Shown here: positions 40,298-46,310 of the stretch, piece after piece
How the letters are laid out: each line of letters begins with the position of its first letter
Numbering within the stretch: position 1 is the first letter of the stretch
DNA from: Pediococcus inopinatus
Lineage (GTDB): Bacteria; Bacillota; Bacilli; Lactobacillales; Lactobacillaceae
NCBI RefSeq assembly: GCF_002982135.1
Contig: NZ_CP019983.1
Location: forward strand, 1-46,310
Direction of reading: 5' to 3'
Length of the DNA stretch: 46,310 nucleotides
The notes under the pieces: model-generated
What the model saw: only the letters and a program-made list of their open reading frames with translations
Database searches by the model: none
Told to the model about the DNA's origin: nothing
Program-made: the position numbers and the translations under genes

Positions 40298-40400
40298 TTA
40301 TCAAGTACCTTTTGTCTGTTTATCAAGTACCTTTTGTCTGTTTATCAAGTACCTTTTGTCTGTTTATCAAGTACCTTTTGTCTGTTTATCAAGTACCTTT
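40298..40400 (+). repeat. oriV: Iterons of replicon A (second copy)
   Basis: Four and a partial copy of the 22-mer, as at 9829-9931. The inverted half-iterons follow at 40410-40429. Confidence 0.93.
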
Positions 40401-40460
40401 ATAAGTTCTGTACTTGATAAAAAGGTACTTTTATTTTAATATGTGTTTGAGGTGATAATC

Positions 40461-41396
40461 ATGTCTAATGAGTTAGTTAAGTATGATCCTGAGTTGAATA
40501 CTATTCCCTTGAGAAAATTTACCCCAATTGAGATGAATTTATTTTTTTCAATTGTTTCCCGCATGCGGGATCAAGGGAATAAAACTGTTCGTTTCTCTTT
40601 TGACCAGTTAAAAGAGCTTAGTAACTATAAACCAACCGCAAATAAACGTTTTATTGATGATATTGAAAATACATACCAAAAGATCCTCAGCCTTAGGTTT
40701 GGCCGTAGAAGTAAGAGTGGCTTAAATCGTGAATTTTTTGTTATGTTTACTGAATTTGAAATTAAAGGTGAAGCTGAAGAACCTTATGTTGATATTCAGA
40801 TTTATCCCAAGGCATTGAAACTTCTAAATAATCTTGAAAGTTGGGTTCGTTATGCCCTAACAGAATTTAGAAATTTAAAAAGCAGTTACGCTAAAACAAT
40901 GTTTCGTCTAATTAAGCAATTTCGAACTACTGGCTATTCTTATTTCTCTAAAGAAGATTTTTTTGAATTGCTTGATATACCTAAAAGTTATTGGAATAGT
41001 CCTTCAAATGTTGACAAAAAGGTTATTAAGCCAATTAGAGAAGAATTAACCCCGCTTTTTAGAGGGCTAACGATTAGAAAAAAATATGGTAAAGGCAGAG
41101 GAAAACCAGTTATCGGTTATTCTTTTACTTGGAAACCTGAAAGAAAGGACGCAAATGATTTTTCTCAAGGCAAATTTCAAGATGAGCGTCAAAAACTCTT
41201 TAACATTCAGCACAATGATGAATTATCAGATAAAGAAAAGTGGCGTGCAATTGACAAAGTTAAATGCTTGCCTTTAGGAACAACTGAAAAACAGGTACTG
41301 GCTGAAAAACAAGCTGAACATGATCAAAAAATCAGAGATCAAGCAAGACAAGAAGCACTTGCTGAACTCCGAAAGGGGTTTGGAAATCATGCCTAA
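40461..41396 (+). CDS. repA: RepA initiator of replicon A (second copy)
   Basis: Identical to 9992-10927: 311-residue Rep_3 initiator that should bind the iterons just upstream. Confidence 0.93.
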   Translation: MSNELVKYDPELNTIPLRKFTPIEMNLFFSIVSRMRDQGNKTVRFSFDQLKELSNYKPTANKRFIDDIENTYQKILSLRFGRRSKSGLNREFFVMFTEFEIKGEAEEPYVDIQIYPKALKLLNNLESWVRYALTEFRNLKSSYAKTMFRLIKQFRTTGYSYFSKEDFFELLDIPKSYWNSPSNVDKKVIKPIREELTPLFRGLTIRKKYGKGRGKPVIGYSFTWKPERKDANDFSQGKFQDERQKLFNIQHNDELSDKEKWRAIDKVKCLPLGTTEKQVLAEKQAEHDQKIRDQARQEALAELRKGFGNHA

Positions 41397-41868
41397 AACT
41401 ATTAGAGAACTTGCTGACGAATTTGGTGTATCAAAACAAGCCATTAGGAAAAAACTAGATGCAAACTTTAGAGTAAAATATGTGCAAACCGTTCCTAGGA
41501 ACGGAGTACAAACCTTAGTTGTCAGTAACTCGGGGTATTTGCTGTTAAAACAACATTTTGATGGTGGTAACATCCAAAAACTTGGAGAGAAGAAATTTAC
41601 TAGTAGCACTGGTAACATGAGTATAAATACAATAGAATTACTCAACCAGCAATTAGCAATTAAAGATAACCAAATTAAAGAAAAAGATGAACAATTAAAA
41701 TCAATGCAAAAATTATTGGATCAATCACAACAATTGCAATTAATTGCTGAAAGAAAGATTGAAGAATCAAAAGCAATTATTACTAAGCAAAGTCCATTTA
41801 ATAATACTGAGTGCAATAATAACCGAGTTGATCCAAAACTAAAAAAAACTTGGTGGCGTTTTTGGTAA
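41389..41868 (+). CDS. repB: RepB-like protein of replicon A (second copy)
   Basis: Identical to 10920-11399: HTH, coiled coil and WWRFW tail; the start overlaps the repA stop by 8 bases. Confidence 0.85.
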   Translation: MPKTIRELADEFGVSKQAIRKKLDANFRVKYVQTVPRNGVQTLVVSNSGYLLLKQHFDGGNIQKLGEKKFTSSTGNMSINTIELLNQQLAIKDNQIKEKDEQLKSMQKLLDQSQQLQLIAERKIEESKAIITKQSPFNNTECNNNRVDPKLKKTWWRFW

Positions 41869-41892
41869 AAAACTTGAAAGGTTGGAAATATT

Positions 41893-42699
41893 ATGAACAG
41901 TGTTCTCATGGTGTTAGCTTCAAAATTATCAGCTCTTATTACAACAACGTCTGAAGAATATGTATCAGCTAAGATGTCAGAGGCTAAAGCTACGAAAGAT
42001 TTTAATAAAGCACTCCCCATTTATAGTGAGCTTATCAATAAATTACTAAATGATAAACAAGAAGCAATAACAGTTGCTAGCCAATATAGAGCAGAACTTG
42101 ATAAAACTTTTTTGCCAGATACAGACATTAAATATTTAGAAACCACTTTTTCTAAACTGATCAAACTATTTGAAAAATTTGATAATAAGGAATCACCAAC
42201 TTTCACTGCAGAACTAGTAGAGCAAATTAATGGTCTTATAAACACTGAGACACTAAAATCTATGCAATTATTAGGTTTTGACTTTAAATCTGCAATTGGT
42301 AAACCCGTAACTTTAGGAGTTGAAAAACTAATAAAAAATAAATTTGAGTTAATGATTTCAGATTCAAAGTCTTCAAATGAGTCATCTGATAAACATATTC
42401 CAGACATGTATGTTTATCATGCCAATATATATAAAGAAATCGATCAAGGAGGAATTATTGAATATACATTGAAGATTCCTGCGTATAATAATTTTCAAGT
42501 AAAAAGTCCCAATCCAGGAGAATTAGAGTCAAGAGCCATAAACTCTTTAGCATTTTTCCTATTTCAAAATGGTTGGACTATTTTCCCATCAGATTTTGCA
42601 AATAATTCTGTTATTGATAAAGAAGCATTTACTCATACATTAATTACTATAGACATGAACTATGCTAGACGTAATTATGGCGTACCTGAAACTAAATGA
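41893..42699 (+). CDS. Unknown 268-residue protein (second copy)
   Basis: Identical to 11424-12230. Helical N-terminal half and a beta-rich C-terminal part with a weak HicB-like pattern; no recognised family. Confidence 0.75.
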   Translation: MNSVLMVLASKLSALITTTSEEYVSAKMSEAKATKDFNKALPIYSELINKLLNDKQEAITVASQYRAELDKTFLPDTDIKYLETTFSKLIKLFEKFDNKESPTFTAELVEQINGLINTETLKSMQLLGFDFKSAIGKPVTLGVEKLIKNKFELMISDSKSSNESSDKHIPDMYVYHANIYKEIDQGGIIEYTLKIPAYNNFQVKSPNPGELESRAINSLAFFLFQNGWTIFPSDFANNSVIDKEAFTHTLITIDMNYARRNYGVPETK

Positions 42700-42770
42700 G
42701 GAGCTATAATCATCAGCTTTCTCATTCTATATGCCATTAAAAAAGACCGTCAAATTAAAAATGTGAAGTG

Positions 42771-42816
42771 AACCCCCATAGTTGGATGAAAAATTCTAAC
42801 TATGGGGGTTGTTTTC
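42771..42816 (+). terminator. Strong terminator of the replicon A operon (second copy)
   Basis: Perfect 13-bp stem and T-rich tail, as at 12302-12347. Confidence 0.93.
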
Positions 42817-42857
42817 TTTATAAAATGATATAATACTCCCTATATAGGAGAAAACGT

Positions 42858-43028
42858 ATGTCTAGACAAAAACGATCGATCAAGGAAAATAATGATAAAT
42901 TAAAAGTTCAATTAGAACTCCTCCGTAGTTATACGGAACACTTTGACTCAGGTATGATTCATATGGCTTTGCCAATGGCTACACAGGTTCGTGTATTAAT
43001 ACATCAAACAGATATGCTCTTATACTAA
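42858..43028 (+). pseudogene. Short remnant gene cut by an IS3 end (second copy)
   Basis: Identical to 12389-12559; 56 codons ending at the IS3 left end. Confidence 0.55.
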
Positions 43029-43081
43029 AAAAATGGACTATTTTTATTCAGTCCGTAAAATGAAAGTATAGGAGTATTTTT

Positions 43082-43324
43082 ATGCCAATTCGTTATTCAC
43101 AAGATTTCAAAGATTCATTGGTTAAACTTCACCAAGAAGGCCGTTCACTTAAATCATTAGCAGAAGAATTTGGTCCGTCGAAAGATTCTATTGCTATTTG
43201 GGTTAAACAAGCTACCCCAATCATGATCAAGGGTCAGTCAAAGACGTTAAAAGACGTCAAGCAACTAGAGAAGCGCCTCGCTATTTTGGAGGAAGAAAAC
43301 GAAATTTTATCACGCATAGCCTAA
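43082..43324 (+). pseudogene. IS3 OrfA remnant (second copy)
   Basis: Identical to 12613-12855: HTH and the start of a leucine zipper, no OrfB. Confidence 0.85.
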
Positions 43325-43369
43325 CAGTCAGGTTATAATGATTATAAATTAGTAATCGGGGGTGGGCAT

Positions 43370-44020
43370 ATGAATTCATTGATTAGTTTAGAAAAAGTTA
43401 ATTATCAAATCGCTGATCAACATATTTTACATGATGTTGATTGGCAGATTCCAGCTGGGGCTCATATTACATTGACGGGACCATCCGGTGGTGGGAAAAG
43501 TACATTATTACGGATCATTGCGGCCATGATTTCTAAAACAAGTGGGACCTTGATTTTTGATGGGCAGCCGATTGAAAGTTATGACCCAATCATGTATCGG
43601 CGGCAAGTCTCATATTGTTTCCAACAACCGACGTTATTTGGTGAGACGGTGGCAGATAACTTAGCTTTCCCGTACCAAATTCGTAAGCAAGTCATGGATA
43701 CGCAACGAGTGGTAACGGCGTTAAATAATGTTGGGCTGTCCGAACGAACCCTGCATCAGCCGATTATCGAGCTTTCCGGTGGTGAACGGCAGCGGGTCGC
43801 GCTGATTCGCAACATCTTATTCTTACCAAAAGTGTTGTTATTAGATGAGGTGACAGCTGGTTTGGATGAAAATAATAAGCAAATCGTGCACGCCTGGTTA
43901 CGACAGTTAAATGAGCAGAATCACGTGACAACGATCATGATTACTCATGACGCGACAGAGATTGCTGCGGCAGATCAATTAGCGAAAGTGGTTGCTGGCA
44001 GATTGGAGGTACACGCATGA
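43370..44020 (+). CDS. fetA: FetA-type ABC ATPase (second copy)
   Basis: Identical to 12901-13551: Walker A GPSGGGKST, signature LSGGERQ, 4-base overlap with fetB. Confidence 0.87.
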   Translation: MNSLISLEKVNYQIADQHILHDVDWQIPAGAHITLTGPSGGGKSTLLRIIAAMISKTSGTLIFDGQPIESYDPIMYRRQVSYCFQQPTLFGETVADNLAFPYQIRKQVMDTQRVVTALNNVGLSERTLHQPIIELSGGERQRVALIRNILFLPKVLLLDEVTAGLDENNKQIVHAWLRQLNEQNHVTTIMITHDATEIAAADQLAKVVAGRLEVHA

Positions 44021-44772
44021 ATTTAGCAGTTAATAATACGTCGCTATTTTTGGCGGCAATGTTAGTGCTCGTCGCGTTAGGAATTAGTTTGTGGCAGAAA
44101 CTTGGCTTGGATAGGGACATCGTCATTGGTGTCGTGCGGGCTGTTGTACAACTATTTATCGTGGGTTACTTGCTAAAGTATATTTTCCGAGTCAACAATT
44201 TGTGGCTAACGCTGGTGATGATAGGCTTCATTATCTTCAATGCGGCTTGGAATGCGAAAAAACGGGGGCCGGGGATTGACCATGCATTAGCCATTTCGTT
44301 ATTAGCCATTTTTGTTAGTACGGGGATAACACTCGGCGTACTCGTGCTATCTGGTGCGATTAAGTTTGTGCCATCGCAAATGATTCCCATTTCTGGTATG
44401 ATTGCGTCGAATTCAATGGTCGCAATTGGGCTGGCTTATCGCAGCCTCAATAGTCAGTTTCATGACCAGCGGCAAGGTGTGCTTGAACGGTTGGCGTTAG
44501 GGGCTGGTCTACTTGATGCTTCGATTGCCATCGTGCGTGAGGCGATTCGTACGGGGATGTCACCAACCATTGATTCGGCAAAGACCGTGGGTCTAGTCAG
44601 TCTGCCAGGGATGATGTCCGGTTTGATCTTTGCAGGGGTCGATCCGGTACGGGCCATTAGGTATCAAATTATGGTCACGTTCATGCTCTTATCAGCGACT
44701 AGTTTGGGGTCAATCATTGCGTGCTATTTAGCTTACCGTAATTTCTATAATGAACAAAAACAGTTGAAGTAA
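44017..44772 (+). CDS. fetB: FetB-type permease (second copy)
   Basis: Identical to 13548-14303: UPF0014 membrane protein, partner of FetA. Confidence 0.9.
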   Translation: MNLAVNNTSLFLAAMLVLVALGISLWQKLGLDRDIVIGVVRAVVQLFIVGYLLKYIFRVNNLWLTLVMIGFIIFNAAWNAKKRGPGIDHALAISLLAIFVSTGITLGVLVLSGAIKFVPSQMIPISGMIASNSMVAIGLAYRSLNSQFHDQRQGVLERLALGAGLLDASIAIVREAIRTGMSPTIDSAKTVGLVSLPGMMSGLIFAGVDPVRAIRYQIMVTFMLLSATSLGSIIACYLAYRNFYNEQKQLK

Positions 44773-44838
44773 TGACTCCTGATTGCAGTCCCGCGGGGAG
44801 TCCTTTATGATGGAAGCTGAAATAAACTTAATGCGGGG

Positions 44839-44968
44839 GTATTGATTCAAATTAACTGGTATTTGAATTCCCGACCACTCAAATGTTTAAATTGGCGAAC
44901 ACCGATTGAGATCTTTTTGCGTGATCTGCGTTACTAAATTTGTTCAAGTTATTTCTTGCAATCTGCCT
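44839..44968 (+). pseudogene. IS30 C-terminal scrap (second copy)
   Basis: Same relic as 14371-14500. Run-length errors begin just ahead of it at about 44824. Confidence 0.75.
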
Positions 44969-45097
44969 TTTGCAAATATTTGGTGAAATTATTTTTTAAG
45001 GTTCAGTTAGTGTCCACTTAAGGTTGGGTTATCCATAGCAGTTAAACTGACAACAGTTAGAAGCAAATAATATAAAAGTTAAAAAGAAGGTTCAATT

Positions 45098-45588
45098 ATG
45101 AAAAAATTCTTGCAGTTCTGGTCACAGGTTTAATCGCGGTCGCGATGGTTTTAGATGCTTACTGGTTGTTACAAATGAATAAGGATCATCGACTGATGCT
45201 AGTGCGACCACCACGAGTCAAGCAACGACGACTGACAGCACAAGTGACACCACCAGTGTTAGTTCGAGGTCATCGACGATTTCGACGAGTAGTTCGAGCG
45301 GCAAGTATAAGGATGGCACTTATAAGGGCTCATCTGTGAGCACCCAGTGGGTAACGTCCAGGTTAAAGTGACCATTTCTGCGGGAAAATCACCGACGTGA
45401 CGATGGTTCATAGTACAAGTGAAGATGGTGAAGGCCGCAGTCAGGCAATTGACAACCAGGCTGAACCCGTTTACATCTCTAAAACAAAGAAAGCCCAATC
45501 CGCTGATATCCAAGCTATCTCTGGGGCAACCGTGACATATGAAGGTTACACCCAATCACTACAATCTGCACTAGATAAAGCAGTATAA
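45098..45588 (+). pseudogene. FMN-binding protein gene, error-bearing copy
   Basis: Same gene as 14634-15128, but four bases are missing (at about 45105, 45182, 45350 and 45380), so the frame is lost in the signal anchor and again in the domain. The SGAT end is readable. The defects fit contig-end errors; the first copy is intact. Confidence 0.82.
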
Positions 45589-45608
45589 CAAGGTAGAGGT
45601 ATAGGCAT

Positions 45609-46310
45609 ATGGAAATGCATTCTAAGCGTATCAAAGGGCATACCATGTTGAGTTTTGTGTATCACACAATGAGCACGGTTTTTACTAGCCAAATTGTTTT
45701 GGATGAGACAGCCGAGAAGCCGGCGTTGCTCACTAAAATAGAACACTTTCAAAATCTGTTAGAAGTATATTTAGAGCAAATCAATACCCGTTTTCACCGT
45801 ATTTAGCTGATTCTGAGGTCAGTCGCTATAATCGTGGTGAGATCACGGCCCTGACGATGTCGCCAGATCTTTATTCGTCTTTGCCTCAAGTTTAGCAGCT
45901 AAGTAGCAACGCATGATGCTTTTTGATGCCAACTACAATGGTGAATTTGAACCCTCTGGTTTTGTGAAGGCTGGTCGATTGAAGTTGGCTTTTCAAAATT
46001 CCTTGTGCCCCTATTCCAATTTCCCAGTGTACAAGCGGTGAACTTGATCGGTGGGGGTGATATGCAGATGGAGACCCGGGAGCAATCGGACTGGGTATTT
46101 GACATCGGCATTGTTGATCCGACCGATCGTTATAGCATTATTAAGACGGTCCAGCTAAAAACCGGGGCGATTGCCACATCGGGCATTTCTGAACGGGGGC
46201 ACCATATTAAGGGAGCTGTCGACGATATCCTACAAACAACGGTGATTGGCCAAGCGCTCCAGGAAGTTGATGTGTGGGCGACGGCCTTAATGGTGAATCC
46301 TGACCTAGCA
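45609..46310 (+). pseudogene. apbE: apbE, error-bearing copy cut by the window end
   Basis: Same gene as 15149-15922, with four lost bases and one gained between about 45793 and 45969. The frame breaks after about 60 codons. The window ends before the stop codon. The first copy is the correct one. Confidence 0.85.

Larger units (their letters stand above)
30463..46310. repeat. Terminal redundancy, second copy (same DNA as 1-15853)
   Basis: This segment repeats 1-15853 at an offset of 30469 from about 31535 to 44820. Near its end it has thirteen one-base losses and one one-base gain, at about 44824, 44994, 45031, 45060, 45076, 45105, 45182, 45350, 45380, 45793, 45874, 45903, 45924 and 45969, all changing the length of a base run. 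These break genes that are intact in the first copy. Confidence 0.93.

Noticed and set aside
1..46310. A genuine 15.8-kb duplication of the horA and fetAB regions
   Set aside because: Sequence identity is complete except for run-length errors at the two extreme ends of the contig, which is the mark of an over-read circle.
45098..46310. Decay of the FMN-binding protein and apbE genes in a second gene set
   Set aside because: The same genes are intact at 14634-15922; the lesions are clustered one-base run errors at the contig edge.

Overview
The window is best read as a circular plasmid of about 30.47 kb that was written out one and a half times. Bases 1-15853 and 30463-46310 are the same DNA. 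The offset is constant at 30469 over about 13.8 kb, and the only differences I found are one-base run-length indels: seven missing bases in the first ~1065 bases, and thirteen missing plus one extra in the last ~1490 bases. That is how the thinly covered ends of a long-read contig look when it runs past its own start. Genes in the overlap are listed twice. Use 30463-32341 for the start of the overlap and 14350-15853 for its end, because those copies are intact.

The host is almost certainly a lactic acid bacterium of the Lactobacillaceae: low-GC backbone, Rep_3 theta replicons with 22-bp iterons, IS30 and IS3 elements, YafQ-type toxin-antitoxin loci. The exporter matches what I remember of HorA, the hop-resistance ABC transporter of beer-spoilage lactobacilli and pediococci. 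A brewery isolate (Levilactobacillus brevis, Pediococcus or similar) is therefore likely, but the species cannot be fixed from sequence alone.

The plasmid is a mosaic of two related replicons. Each has, in order: a toxin-antitoxin operon on the minus strand, a divergent short tyrosine recombinase, an oriT-like inverted repeat followed by TAAGTGCGCATT, a 64-residue protein, a conserved ~400-nt structured non-coding stretch ending in a terminator, four and a half iterons, and repA. Replicon A (7.4-11.4 kb) has an intact repB. Replicon B (26.2-30.3 kb) has a broken repB. The iteron cores differ, which would let the two replicons coexist. A third repB-like relic, split by an IS3 element, lies at 18.8-20.5 kb.

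Cargo going round the circle from replicon B: a repB-like HTH protein and a relic of a type III methyltransferase; the horA cluster (two GT8 glycosyltransferases, two PlsC-type acyltransferases, HorA); replicon A; an unknown 268-residue protein; the FetAB-type metal exporter; a flavin-based trans-membrane electron transfer operon (FMN-binding surface protein, ApbE, ferric-reductase-like protein); an IS30 transposase fused to an acetyltransferase; an orphan arsenate reductase; a copY-copB copper operon; and a chimeric relic of an MFS transporter and a MOBQ relaxase. The cargo reads as envelope remodelling plus metal and redox defence, which would suit beer.
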